DNA of 64,000 nucleotides from Limosilactobacillus gastricus DSM 16045 (GTDB taxonomy: Bacteria; Bacillota; Bacilli; Lactobacillales; Lactobacillaceae): positions 1 to 64,000 of the forward strand of contig NZ_AZFN01000002.1 of NCBI RefSeq assembly GCF_001434365.1. The letters are read 5' to 3'. Shown here in pieces: positions 1-8,103 of the stretch (its first letter is position 1; each line of letters opens with the position of its first letter). A program made the position numbers and the translations under genes. Under the pieces are notes generated by a model that ran no database searches, had not been told where the DNA came from, and was given only the letters and a program-made list of their open reading frames with translations.

Positions 1-23
1 ATCTGTCCAACTTAGGGGGTTCA
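1..23. mobile_element. Probable terminal inverted repeat of an IS3-family element (edge only)
   Basis: Read on the minus strand this stretch begins TGAACCCCCTAAGTTGGAC, which has the 5'-TG terminus and the CCCC-TAAGTTGGAC core typical of IS3-family (IS150-like) ends. If correct, the element lies to the left, outside the window, and its outer edge is near base 23. No transposase is visible, so this rests on the motif alone. Confidence 0.35.
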
Positions 24-75
24 CTTCTTCCTCAGAAATTTGAGGATCTCCTTTTTTGAAGTAATATGGTGAGGG

Positions 76-513
76 CTACATAGCTGGATGAGTCATTTTA
101 ATATGAGGGGTACCCGCAATTTGAACTGGCGCCCCCTGACTAGTAAACCCAAATTTTTGATAAAAGCCTTCGACATAATCTTGGGCATGTATTTCAATTA
201 GCTTCTTTGGATAGTTTTGTTGGATCGTTTGCATTACTGTATCCATTAGTTGCTGGCCCAGCCCCTGACCGCGGTAACTAGGTGAGGTAGCCACCCGTCC
301 AAAAGTTACAAAATTGTCTTCAATAAAAATACGCGCATAGGCAACCACGTCGTCATTGTTAATAGCAAAGACATGGGTTGCCACTAGATCATTTTCATCA
401 GGATCTTGATAGATCCGATTTTGCCCAACTGTAAAGACTTGAGATCGAAATTGATATATTTGGAATAATTCCTTAGTGGTTAACTCATTAAATTTTTTTT
501 GCTTCCATTCCAT
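76..513 (-). CDS. GNAT family N-acetyltransferase (ElaA-like)
   Basis: A 145-residue single-domain acetyltransferase that would use acetyl-CoA on an unknown amine. The middle holds the acetyl-CoA pyrophosphate-binding signature (GRVATSPSYRGQGLGQQLM; R/Q-x-x-G-x-G/A) and the end holds the usual YxxxGF element (FYQKFGFTSQG). The length and the N-terminal pattern ending in QVF resemble the ElaA group. I chose the ATG at 513 because a GGAGG site at 522-526 sits 8 bases upstream; a TTG at 528 would place the start inside that site. It is divergent from the universal stress gene. The substrate cannot be inferred. Confidence 0.85.
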   Translation of the reverse strand: MEWKQKKFNELTTKELFQIYQFRSQVFTVGQNRIYQDPDENDLVATHVFAINNDDVVAYARIFIEDNFVTFGRVATSPSYRGQGLGQQLMDTVMQTIQQNYPKKLIEIHAQDYVEGFYQKFGFTSQGAPVQIAGTPHIKMTHPAM

Positions 514-538
514 TGGATAAACCTCCAAAGATTAGTTG

Positions 539-567
539 TTTACAAGTATATCAAATGCCGGTATGAT
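539..567 (+). promoter_or_regulatory. Promoter for the universal stress gene
   Basis: TTTACA (539-544), 17-base spacer, TATGAT (562-567), followed 38 bases later by the chosen ATG. Confidence 0.6.
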
Positions 568-605
568 AAAGAAGTAGCATGAAACAAGCGGAGAGGAGAT
601 TCATA

Positions 606-1070
606 ATGGAAATCAAACCAAAGACGTTTCATAAAATTTTAGTTGGGGTTGATAATGCTCCAGATGCCTTAGCGGCTTTTGATTATGCGGTGGACAAAGC
701 CAAGCGTGATGGCTCCGAATTAGGCATTGTCTCCGTATATGAAACTCATAATGTCAATGTCTTTCAAATCTTGGATAAGGATTATGTTATTGACAGTCGC
801 GAAAAACTAGAAGAACAGGTTCAAGAATACGTTCAAGCAGCGATTGATTATGGGGTGGATCCCAAGAAGATCACCTTAATTGTTGACCAAGGTGATCATC
901 CTGCTGAACGAATCTGTAATCATGTCATTCCTGAATTTACCCCAGATCTCTTAGTGATCGGCTCGATTGGGAAAACCGGTTCACGAAAGGCGATTGGATC
1001 GCAAGCGTCCTATATCGTTGAGAATTCTGGTGTCTCGGTTACGGTGATCCGAACTGATCAGCAAAACTAA
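606..1070 (+). CDS. Universal stress protein, UspA family
   Basis: A 154-residue cytosolic protein of the nucleotide-binding alpha/beta Usp fold. The N-terminus carries the expected beta strand and Asp (KILVGVDNAPDA). Near the C-terminus a glycine-rich loop VIGSIGKTGSRKAIGS resembles the ATP-binding G-2x-G-9x-G-S motif with one residue fewer between the second and third glycines, followed by the final strand (VSVTVIR). The start at 606 follows AGAGGAG at a good distance; an upstream ATG at 579 has no site. It is monocistronic between its own promoter and a terminator. A second paralogue is at 63248-63727. Specific role unknown. Confidence 0.9.
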   Translation: MEIKPKTFHKILVGVDNAPDALAAFDYAVDKAKRDGSELGIVSVYETHNVNVFQILDKDYVIDSREKLEEQVQEYVQAAIDYGVDPKKITLIVDQGDHPAERICNHVIPEFTPDLLVIGSIGKTGSRKAIGSQASYIVENSGVSVTVIRTDQQN

Positions 1071-1083
1071 ATATAGATCTTGA

Positions 1084-1121
1084 AGAATGTGGTATTCCAA
1101 ACGGAAGCCACATTCTATTTT
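1084..1121 (+). terminator. Rho-independent terminator after the Usp gene
   Basis: Stem AGAATGTGG / CCACATTCT with a 15-base loop, followed by ATTTTA. The U-run is short. Confidence 0.55.
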
Positions 1122-1139
1122 AGAATAATTCTAAAATAG
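1115..1139. promoter_or_regulatory. Fur/PerR-type operator (25-bp perfect palindrome)
   Basis: Two 12-base arms around base 1127 form a perfect palindrome. Its core is TTAGAAT-A-ATTCTAA (1120-1134), the 7-1-7 architecture of Fur-family boxes and close to the PerR box TTATAAT-N-ATTATAA. It ends one base before the -35 element of the VIT operon. Confidence 0.65.
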
Positions 1140-1140
1140 C

Positions 1141-1169
1141 TTGACTTCTGATAGTGATGAATCTATGAT
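1141..1169 (+). promoter_or_regulatory. Promoter of the VIT operon
   Basis: TTGACT (1141-1146), 17-base spacer, TATGAT (1164-1169). Fur-type boxes lie on both sides. Confidence 0.75.
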
Positions 1170-1180
1170 AATAAATGTGA

Positions 1181-1195
1181 TTAGAACGATTATAA
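1181..1195. promoter_or_regulatory. Second, weaker Fur/PerR-type box
   Basis: TTAGAAC-G-ATTATAA is again a 7-1-7 inverted arrangement; the right half equals the PerR consensus half-site. It lies between the -10 element and the ribosome binding site, where a repressor would block transcription. Confidence 0.5.
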
Positions 1196-1214
1196 ACTAA
1201 AGAGGGCGAAGCGA

Positions 1215-1895
1215 ATGAAACAGAAAATGTCGTTAGCACAAAAGGTGAATATTTTACGAGCTAGTGTGATGGGGGCTAATGATGGCATTATCTCGGTAGC
1301 GGGGATTGTAATTGGGGTTGCGGCAGCAACGCAAAATCCCTTTGCTATTTTAATCTCGGGCCTGGCAGGTAGTTTGGCAGGCACGATTTCTATGGCAGCG
1401 GGTGAATATATTTCGGTAAGTACTCAAAAGGATTCCCAAAAGATGGCCTTAGCAGTTGAAGGTCAGCGTTTAAAAAATGATTACGCTAGCGAGTTTTCTT
1501 TTGTTAAGCAAAAGTACCTTGATCAATCAATCGATCCGGAATTAGCTCAAGCAGCGACTCAACAATTGATGGATAAAGATCCAATTGGGACTGTGGTTCA
1601 AGAACGGTATGGCTTTAACCCTCGCGAATATACCAGTCCATACGATGCGGCGATTGCTTCTTTTATTTCCTTCCCAATTGGCTCAGTTTTACCGATTGTG
1701 GCGGTTACGATTTCACCAGTTCACTTACGAATTTGGATGACCATGTTGGCGGTCACCTTCATGTTAATTATTACCGGATACACAGCTGCAGTTTTGGGGG
1801 GATCGGATCGTTGGAAGTCGGCGTTTCGGAACGTAATTGCCGGCTTAATTACCATGTTGATTACTTTTGTCATTGGACAATTATTTGCCCACTAA
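1215..1895 (+). CDS. VIT1/CCC1-family Fe2+/Mn2+ transporter, copy 1
   Basis: A 226-residue membrane protein of the vacuolar iron transporter family, which in bacteria exports or detoxifies Fe2+ or Mn2+. The N-terminus has the family opening (NILRASVMGANDGIISVAG), followed by a hydrophobic helix and the conserved stretch MAAGEYISVSTQKD. A hydrophilic middle of about 90 residues (the metal-binding domain) precedes three C-terminal membrane helices. It is first in a two-gene operon; the paralogue starts 9 bases after its stop. The Fur-type boxes at the promoter suggest metal- or peroxide-dependent control. Confidence 0.9.
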   Translation: MKQKMSLAQKVNILRASVMGANDGIISVAGIVIGVAAATQNPFAILISGLAGSLAGTISMAAGEYISVSTQKDSQKMALAVEGQRLKNDYASEFSFVKQKYLDQSIDPELAQAATQQLMDKDPIGTVVQERYGFNPREYTSPYDAAIASFISFPIGSVLPIVAVTISPVHLRIWMTMLAVTFMLIITGYTAAVLGGSDRWKSAFRNVIAGLITMLITFVIGQLFAH

Positions 1896-1904
1896 GGAGT
1901 TACT

Positions 1905-2597
1905 ATGCAAATTAAAACGATTAAACATCAGCACCAAACCATGGAAGAAAAATTAAATACTTTGCGTGCTGGGGTCTTAGGATCTAATGATGGGATTCTC
2001 ACCGTGGTCGGGGTTCTTGTTTCGGTGGCAGCTGCAACTTCTAATTCCTTTACCATCTTTATTGCTGGTTTATCAGATTTGTTGGCCTGTGCTTTTTCGA
2101 TGGCAGTCGGTGAATATGCATCGGTGAGCACGCAAAAAGATACTGAAAAATCGGTCGTGGCAAAAGAGCAACATCTTTTGAAAACTGACTTTCAAGGTGA
2201 ATTAGAAGCAGTGCAAGCTTATTATCATTCCAAAGGCTTGACCAGTGATCTTTCTTTAAAGATTGCCGAGGATTTAATGAAGAAAAAACCGTTAGCAACG
2301 GTTTTAAAAGTAAAGTACAATATTGAGCTTGGCCATTATTTGGATCCATGGGCGGCCGCTTTTTCATCATTATTTGCGGCAGCTTTAGGCGGGATCTTGC
2401 CATTAATGGCAATGACCTTTGTAAATGGATTTTATAAGTGGCCGATGACAATCGCCGCCGTGGCGGCATCGAGTGCCTTGACGGCTTTGATTAGCTCGAA
2501 ATTAGGTGATGGTGATACGAAAGTTGCCATTATTCGTAATATTGTCATTGGTTTAATTACCATTGCTATCCACTATGGGGTTGGTAAATTATTTTAA
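1905..2597 (+). CDS. VIT1/CCC1-family Fe2+/Mn2+ transporter, copy 2
   Basis: A 230-residue paralogue of the preceding protein with the same layout: NTLRAGVLGSNDGILTVVG near the start, MAVGEYASVSTQKD after the first helix, a charged middle and three C-terminal helices. The two copies are clearly diverged, so the pair is an old duplication rather than a recent repeat. Tandem VIT genes are common in lactobacilli. They may form a heteromer or handle different metals; the sequence does not decide. Confidence 0.9.
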   Translation: MQIKTIKHQHQTMEEKLNTLRAGVLGSNDGILTVVGVLVSVAAATSNSFTIFIAGLSDLLACAFSMAVGEYASVSTQKDTEKSVVAKEQHLLKTDFQGELEAVQAYYHSKGLTSDLSLKIAEDLMKKKPLATVLKVKYNIELGHYLDPWAAAFSSLFAAALGGILPLMAMTFVNGFYKWPMTIAAVAASSALTALISSKLGDGDTKVAIIRNIVIGLITIAIHYGVGKLF

Positions 2598-2604
2598 TAA
2601 TAGG

Positions 2605-2630
2605 GCCGAGTTAAAAACTGGGCTTTTTTT
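2605..2630 (+). terminator. Rho-independent terminator of the VIT operon
   Basis: Stem GCC-G-AGTT / AACT-G-GGC with an AAA loop, then seven T residues. Confidence 0.8.
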
Positions 2631-2631
2631 A

Positions 2632-2660
2632 TTGACAGATTGGCTAAAACTCATTATTAT
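2632..2660 (+). promoter_or_regulatory. Promoter of the C26 amidotransferase/APC permease operon
   Basis: TTGACA (2632-2637), 17-base spacer, TATTAT (2655-2660). It precedes a leader of about 200 bases containing a small open frame and a terminator. Confidence 0.75.
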
Positions 2661-2697
2661 TAAAAACTAATTAGATTATGTTTTTGTGAGGAAACTT

Positions 2698-2787
2698 ATG
2701 AACGGATTTACCATGAACAGTATGTGTATGAAATTAACCCAGGGCGTGTTAGAGCGGTCGGTTAATTTGCGTTCAATCAAAATCTGA
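2698..2787 (+). CDS. Candidate leader peptide, Met/Cys-rich, 29 residues
   Basis: A short frame in the operon leader, preceded by GTGAGGAAA (ribosome-binding-like) 4-5 bases before the ATG. The first eleven residues, MNGFTMNSMCM, contain four Met and one Cys. It ends 24 bases before a strong intrinsic terminator that itself lies before the structural genes. That arrangement fits a ribosome-mediated attenuator, but no antiterminator fold was established and the peptide may be incidental. Confidence 0.4.
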   Translation: MNGFTMNSMCMKLTQGVLERSVNLRSIKI

Positions 2788-2811
2788 ACTCATAGTTAAA
2801 CCAATTCCTTT

Positions 2812-2844
2812 GACACTGCCAGCATAAATGGTGGTGTCTTTTTT
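2812..2844 (+). terminator. Leader terminator (candidate attenuator)
   Basis: Ten paired positions (GACACTGCCA with TGGTGGTGTC, two G-T pairs), 7-base loop, six T residues. It lies between the promoter and the amidotransferase start, so it should stop most leader transcripts unless antitermination occurs. Confidence 0.75.
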
Positions 2845-2868
2845 ATTGAAAGTAAGGAGAAATAAAAG

Positions 2869-3601
2869 ATGGTAAAACCAATGATTGGCATTACTGGTGG
2901 GGTCTTAACGAATGCGGGACCTTTTCAAGGTTATCACCGGAGTTATGTTAATGAAGACTACGTTCAAGCGGTCATTGCTAATGGGGGAGTTCCGCTAATT
3001 ATTCCAGTGACGAATGATGAAGCAGTGATTAAGTCGCAGATTAACACCGTTGATGCGGTGATTTTATCCGGTGGGAATGATATTGATCCCCGTAATTATC
3101 ATGAAAATACGACACTGGAATCAGATGATCTAATGCCGAGTCGGGACTGGTTTGATTTACAGGTGGTTCAATTAGCTGAGCGGGACGAATAAACCAATTT
3201 TAGGGATCTGTCGGGGTGCACAAATTATAAATGTTGCTCATGGTGGTTCTTTATATCAAGATTTAAAGTATCGACAACATACATCACTGCAACATTTGTA
3301 TCATGATCATCCCGATCAAGTTACTCAAACCATTTCAATTAATACCGGGTCCAAACTGGCCCATATTTTTGGCCAGACCAAACTAGCGATCAATTCCTTC
3401 CATCATCAAGCTATTCACCGGTTAGGTCGGCATTTACAGGCGACCGCCTGGGCTGAAGATGGGGTAATTGAGGGCTTTGAAAGTCCTCAACAGGCGATAA
3501 TTGGGGTGCAGTGGCATCCGGAAATGTTGTATCGTCGTGAAAAAACGATGGATCGCTTATTTCAAGCCTTAATTAATCAAGCACAAGGAGAGAGAAGATG
3601 A
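2869..3601 (+). pseudogene. Frameshifted class I glutamine amidotransferase / peptidase C26 (gamma-glutamyl hydrolase type)
   Basis: The intact product would be about 243 residues, normal for the PuuD-like gamma-glutamyl-gamma-aminobutyrate hydrolase family. The upstream part contains ILSGGNDIDP and runs to a stop at 3190-3192. One extra G in the GGG run at 3182-3184 shifts the frame. Downstream in the shifted frame the text resumes at once as TNKPILGICRGAQIINV, with the nucleophile Cys, and later GVQWHPE with the His-Glu pair. The catalytic residues are therefore lost from the translated product. The last codons overlap the permease start (ATGA). A true mutation or a homopolymer sequencing error are both possible. 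Confidence 0.85.
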
Positions 3602-4965
3602 CACAGACAACTATAAAAAAATTGGGCTTTTGGTCCATTGTTTTATTTGCCATTAATTCAATTATCGGATCTGGGATCTTTTTAACCCCGGGATCGGTAG
3701 TTTCGATGGTTGGCGCTAAGGCTCCGTTGGCCTATTTGGGGGCGGCAATTATTGCAATTGTTTTAGCGATTTCCTTTGCATCGGCCGCTAAATACGTTTC
3801 GAAAAGTGGGGGTGCCTATGCTTATGCCAAGGCTTCCTTTGGAGATCGATTTGGCTTTTATATGGGCGTGGTACGTTATTTCTCGGCTTCAGTAGCTTGG
3901 GGAGTCATGGCAGTAAGCGTGATAAAGTCAACTTTATCGATTTTTGGCGGAAATCCCAATGATTTTCGGAGCGTGTCCATTGGTTTTGTAATTTTGATGA
4001 TCATTATTACGATTGTGAACTTCTTGGGCGAAGAATTTTTTACCTGGGTGAACAATCTATCAACGATTGGTAAGTTAACCGCTTTGGTGATTTTGATCAT
4101 TGCCGGAGTTAGTATTCTTCTGGTAACTGGTCAAAATAATTTTAGTCAGATCAATCGTTTGACGGGCAATGGTGGTTTGATCCCATCAGTAACCACTTCA
4201 TCATTTGTGATGGCCATGGTGGCGGCTTTTTATGCCTTCACTGGCTTCGAAAGTGTGTCGAGCGGTTCAGAAGATATGATTAAGCCGGAAAAGAATCTTC
4301 CTCGGGCAATTCCGCTAGCAATTATCATTATTTCTATTATTTATATTGGGACGATTTCGGTGGCAATGATGATCAATCCGGTGGCGATCGTCAAAACCAA
4401 TCAAGTCGTGGCCCTAGCAGCTGTCTTTTCTAATCGAATTTTATAAACCATTATTTTATTAGGGGCCTTAGTCTCCATGTTCGGGATCAATGTAGCGGCT
4501 TCTTTCAACTCACCACGTATTTTAGAAGCGATGGCGAATGAAGGTCAGATGCCACATTGGATTGCGAAACGTAATCGCAAGGGAATCCCGATTGTGGCTT
4601 ATATCATCACCGTGGCTTTAGCCATCTTAATTCCAATGTCATTCTTATATGAAACAACTTTGGTAATTTTAATGAGTGCCATGGTCCGCTTTTTTGAATT
4701 TATTGTCATTCCGATTGGGGTGGTTGGGTACTATTACGATAAGCATCAACAAACAATTTTAGATGCCCCGAAAAATTGGTGGACGGATGTTTTAATTCCG
4801 CTTTTAGGGGTCTTATTGACGGCCTTCTTACTATTTGAATATGATTGGGTCGGTGAATTTTCGATCCACGGTCACCTGAATTGGTATGCGATTTCTGGAA
4901 TGATTGGTGGCTTTGTGGTCTTACCGATTATCTTTGCCCTATTTGCAAATTGGGAACGTAAGTAA
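3598..4965 (+). pseudogene. APC-family amino acid permease with in-frame ochre stop
   Basis: The full frame encodes 455 residues of a 12-helix amino acid/polyamine permease. It opens with the APC consensus helix (INSIIGSGIFLTPG) and contains GGAYAYAKASFGDRFGF and the FAFTGFES-like segment FYAFTGFESVSSGSEDM. Codon 283 (4444-4446) is TAA; the same frame continues without a break as TIILLGALVSMFGINVAASF. The codon was probably a glutamine or similar (CAA to TAA is one transition). The truncated product would lose roughly five helices and should not transport. It is translationally coupled to the broken amidotransferase before it. Confidence 0.85.
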
Positions 4966-4997
4966 CTAAAAAATGTAACGAACCTATACGGTTTACT

Positions 4998-5029
4998 AAA
5001 AGACTGGAGCTGATGCCCCAGTCTTTTTT
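4998..5029. terminator. Bidirectional terminator between the permease and the CDF gene
   Basis: Stem AAAGACTGG / CCAGTCTTT with T runs on both strands; it lies between two convergent genes. Confidence 0.8.
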
Positions 5030-5035
5030 AATGAG

Positions 5036-5929
5036 TTAAAATTGGTCGCTATCGGGATTAAATAACCGTTCATGGCGGCCTCGATAGCATTCCGCTTGGA
5101 TGGTAACGTGATCAATCTGATATTTATTTTTTAGGAGTTGATCAACCTGCTGGTATATTTGTTCAGCTTCGCTTAGACGGATATCATCACAATTAATATG
5201 AAGTGACATTGAATTGTGGTGTTCATCAATCATCCAAGCATGCAAATGGTGGACGTGACAAATCCCATCAATGGCTAACAGATCCCGCTCAATTTCATCA
5301 TAATTTACAGCGGGTGAGGTTTGCATCAAAATGTTGAAAGTGGTTTTGATGATCGGCCAGGCTTCATAAGCGATATAAAGGGCGACAATGATGGTTAAAA
5401 GGGGATCAACCCATTCGGCATCAGTAAAAGTCAGGACGAGCGCTCCAATAATCACGGCGACTGATGATAAGGTGTCGCTGAGTAAATGGAGATAAGTAGC
5501 CTTGATATTCAAACTAGTGTCTTTACCCGCGTTTAAAAGAAACATTGACACAAAATTGGCAATTAAACCAATTACGGCAACCACCAGCATTAATGGACCG
5601 TCAATTTTTTCGGGATGCTGGAAACGTTGAATGGCTTCAATGATTAATACGACTGCGATCAAAACTAATAAAGCGGCATTAAAAAGGGCGGCCAAAATTT
5701 GGGCCCGCTGGTAGCCATAAGTGCGCTTAGAATTTTCCGGTCGTTGACTAATGATTTGTGCGCCATAACCTATCGCAATTGATATGGTATCACTAAGGTT
5801 ATGCATCGCATCGGATAGTAGCGAAAGGCTGCCGGAAAAGATGCCACCTAAAATTTCTACTACTGTAATGACCGCATTAAGGAGGGTGACACCGCCAAAG
5901 CGCTTCCCTGAAACCTGATGTTGATGCAT
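5036..5929 (-). CDS. Cation diffusion facilitator (Zn2+/Cd2+/Co2+ efflux), CzcD/ZitB type
   Basis: A 297-residue membrane antiporter that exports divalent metal ions. Six hydrophobic helices are followed by a cytoplasmic C-terminal domain. The metal site is visible in helix 2 (SDAMHNLSD, His-x3-Asp) and helix 5 (HLLSD, His-x3-Asp), as in the Zn/Cd-type members. The N-terminus is short and His-containing (MHQHQ). The start at 5929 follows AAAGGAGA; a longer frame beginning 13 codons upstream has no site. A weak promoter (TTTCCT, 17 bases, TACAAT on the minus strand) lies just upstream. Confidence 0.92.
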   Translation of the reverse strand: MHQHQVSGKRFGGVTLLNAVITVVEILGGIFSGSLSLLSDAMHNLSDTISIAIGYGAQIISQRPENSKRTYGYQRAQILAALFNAALLVLIAVVLIIEAIQRFQHPEKIDGPLMLVVAVIGLIANFVSMFLLNAGKDTSLNIKATYLHLLSDTLSSVAVIIGALVLTFTDAEWVDPLLTIIVALYIAYEAWPIIKTTFNILMQTSPAVNYDEIERDLLAIDGICHVHHLHAWMIDEHHNSMSLHINCDDIRLSEAEQIYQQVDQLLKNKYQIDHVTIQAECYRGRHERLFNPDSDQF

Positions 5930-6029
5930 AAAAATCTCCTTTATCTTGCTTTTGAAAATATTGTACAATAACAGATCTGATAAGGAAACGCGACCTTAAA
6001 AGAAAAAATAGTTAAATCACTGAAAGGAC

Positions 6030-6058
6030 TTGTTATTTCAGTTGCTTTTACAGATAAT
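6030..6058 (+). promoter_or_regulatory. Promoter of the ThrE-like exporter pair
   Basis: TTGTTA (6030-6035), 17-base spacer, GATAAT (6053-6058). Confidence 0.55.
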
Positions 6059-6086
6059 TAACTCATTGAATATGAGGGAGGAGCGT

Positions 6087-6836
6087 ATGGAAGATCAAGA
6101 ACGAAACCTTGCAATTACGACCTGTATCCTAGCGGGCCAGATTTTGATTGAAAATGGATCGAATATGGATCGCGTGAATGACACCATGTATCGTATGGGA
6201 AGTGCGGCAGGTTTAAAATCCTTTCAGGTTTTTACAACGGTTACCGGGATCGTAGCCTCGTCTGATCATCAGCCGAATGCTCAGGCCGTCGATATTCGGG
6301 TACGAAAAAATAATTTGCGCAAAATTGCCCAAGTGAATAGTGTGTCTCGGCAGTTCTCGGCCGGAGAGTTAAGTCTTCAGGAAACCTATCAACGACTGAG
6401 TGAAGTTGATCGGGACCAAACTAATTTACCAGAATGGCTCCAATGTTTAGCAGCGGCGATTTTAAGCGCTGTTTTGATGGTGATTTTTACCGAAGATGTT
6501 CGCGATATCGCCTATGGATTTGTGATTGGTGGCTTAGGTTATTGGACTTTTCTTCGGCTGTTTGGTCGTTTCCAAATTAAGTATATTAGCGAATTTTGTT
6601 CCGCTTTGGTAATCGGGATCTGTACCGTTTTATTAGGCAAGTTAGGCTTGGTTCATGATACCAGTGCCACCATTGTTGGTTCCATTATGCCACTGGTACC
6701 AGGGGTGCCATTAACGAATGCGGCCCGCGATTTTGTCTCTGGAAATTTGATCAGTGGTCCTTCACGTGCCTTAGAAGCTTTATTGACGGCAGCATCGATT
6801 GGTTGTGCGATTGTCATCGTTTTGCGTTATTTTTAG
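6087..6836 (+). CDS. Threonine/serine exporter family, N-terminal component (DUF1212)
   Basis: A 249-residue protein matching the soluble-plus-membrane N-terminal half of the ThrE exporter. It has the typical opening (ENGSNMDRVNDTMYRMG) and about five C-terminal helices (from residue ~120). In Corynebacterium ThrE both halves are one protein; here they are separate adjacent genes, the usual Firmicutes form. The start at 6087 follows GGGAGGAG. The partner begins 9 bases after its stop. Confidence 0.85.
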   Translation: MEDQERNLAITTCILAGQILIENGSNMDRVNDTMYRMGSAAGLKSFQVFTTVTGIVASSDHQPNAQAVDIRVRKNNLRKIAQVNSVSRQFSAGELSLQETYQRLSEVDRDQTNLPEWLQCLAAAILSAVLMVIFTEDVRDIAYGFVIGGLGYWTFLRLFGRFQIKYISEFCSALVIGICTVLLGKLGLVHDTSATIVGSIMPLVPGVPLTNAARDFVSGNLISGPSRALEALLTAASIGCAIVIVLRYF

Positions 6837-6845
6837 GAGTGGCTA

Positions 6846-7346
6846 ATGCAAACTAATTTATTAATTCAATGTTCAATGGCCTTCATCGCAGCAATTTGCT
6901 TTGGGATGATGTTAAATATCCCTGTCAAAGCATATCTGCCTTCGGGCTTGATTGGTTGTTTATCCTGGGCAGTCTACGTTATTCTGTATTTCCAACTTCA
7001 TTTAGGTCTAGCCATGAGTAACATGATTGGGGCCATTTTAATTTCGGTTACTAGTATGTTGTTGGCCCGCCGGCAAAAATTACCCATGATTATTTATAAT
7101 GTGCCGGCGCTAGTTAACTTTGTGCCTGGGGGCCAATCCTACCGAATGATCAGTAATTTTGTCTTGGGTCATAATGCTTTAGCGATGACTTATTTTTATC
7201 AAGTCATTGTTATTGCCGGAGCTTTATCGCTAGGTTTTGGGATTGGCGATTTGCTGAACGCCGCAATTTTTGGCCGGCGGATTCGGGGACCGCGACCCTT
7301 TAGTCAGGTGCTATTACCGAAAAAACGCCCACCGAAAAAGGGCTGA
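6846..7346 (+). CDS. Threonine/serine exporter family, C-terminal component (DUF3815)
   Basis: A 166-residue, almost wholly hydrophobic protein with four or five helices, matching the C-terminal membrane half of ThrE. It contains the conserved NVPALVNFVPGGQSYRMI segment. Together with the upstream protein it should form an exporter of small amino acids or related solutes. The basic tail (RRIRGPRPF...KKRPPKKG) is likely cytoplasmic. Confidence 0.85.
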   Translation: MQTNLLIQCSMAFIAAICFGMMLNIPVKAYLPSGLIGCLSWAVYVILYFQLHLGLAMSNMIGAILISVTSMLLARRQKLPMIIYNVPALVNFVPGGQSYRMISNFVLGHNALAMTYFYQVIVIAGALSLGFGIGDLLNAAIFGRRIRGPRPFSQVLLPKKRPPKKG

Positions 7347-7348
7347 TA

Positions 7349-7357
7349 TGGTATAAT
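7349..7357 (+). promoter_or_regulatory. Extended -10 promoter for the PAP2 phosphatase
   Basis: TG-G-TATAAT, a perfect extended -10 element 36 bases before the ATG; no good -35. Confidence 0.55.
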
Positions 7358-7392
7358 TTTCCCAATAGACAAGAAAGCGAGAGAGAAACTTA

Positions 7393-8061
7393 ATGTTAAT
7401 CCAACAAGATCATGGACGGAAACTACGTTTTTATGTTTCCGGAATTCTTTTCATCATCATTGCTCTAATGGTTTGGAAGAGCACCTTATTACCTAGCACC
7501 GTCGATGCAGCCTTGCAAACTTTGTTCACCAGCAACCACGCATCGGGTTTCATGACTTTCATCATGAAATTCATCAGCTTTATCGGTAGCCCGAAAATGA
7601 CCATTCTGTGGACCTTAGTCATTGCTTTTCTGTTATGGGGATTCAAGTTTAAGGTGCCGGCGGTATGGTCAGTCGTCACCTTGTTCGGTGCAGATGTCCT
7701 GGGCTGGATTGTTAAACACATTATCCAACGGGCACGACCATCGCAACACCTGGCTTCCGACGATGGTTATAGTTTCCCAAGTGGCCATGTTTTAGGAACT
7801 TTCATTGTGGCCGCTATTATTCTTTTGATCCTCGTTCCTTTGATTCAAAATCGGTTAAAACGAAATCTAACCATTGCCTTAACTTTAATTTTCGTGATTC
7901 TGTTAGCTATTTCGCGGGTTTACTTATATGCGCACTACCCAACTGATACGATTGGGGCCATGTTATTAGCCTACACTTGGGTCCAAGTGATGGAAATGGC
8001 CTATGTGAAATATGCACCGACTTTACAGCACTGGAATTTTACCCACAATTCACGGATCTAA
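7393..8061 (+). CDS. PAP2-family membrane phosphatase
   Basis: A 222-residue membrane enzyme of the type 2 phosphatidic acid phosphatase family, which removes phosphate from lipid phosphates such as undecaprenyl or phosphatidylglycerol phosphate. The three active-site motifs are complete: KHIIQRARP (K-x6-RP), PSGH and SRVYLYAHYPTD (SR-x5-H-x3-D). About six helices surround them. It is a single gene between an extended -10 promoter and a terminator. The exact lipid substrate is not evident. Confidence 0.92.
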   Translation: MLIQQDHGRKLRFYVSGILFIIIALMVWKSTLLPSTVDAALQTLFTSNHASGFMTFIMKFISFIGSPKMTILWTLVIAFLLWGFKFKVPAVWSVVTLFGADVLGWIVKHIIQRARPSQHLASDDGYSFPSGHVLGTFIVAAIILLILVPLIQNRLKRNLTIALTLIFVILLAISRVYLYAHYPTDTIGAMLLAYTWVQVMEMAYVKYAPTLQHWNFTHNSRI

Positions 8062-8087
8062 AAAAACCGCCAAAATGGCGGTTTTTT
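8062..8087 (+). terminator. Rho-independent terminator after the PAP2 gene
   Basis: AAAACCGCC, AAAA loop, TGGCGGTTTT followed by T residues. Confidence 0.85.
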
Positions 8088-8103
8088 GTTAGCTTTCATT
8101 TCG

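Noticed and set aside
2059-2469. A 136-codon minus-strand frame within the second VIT gene.
   Set aside because: No ribosome site or recognisable domain; fully overlapped by a conserved gene.
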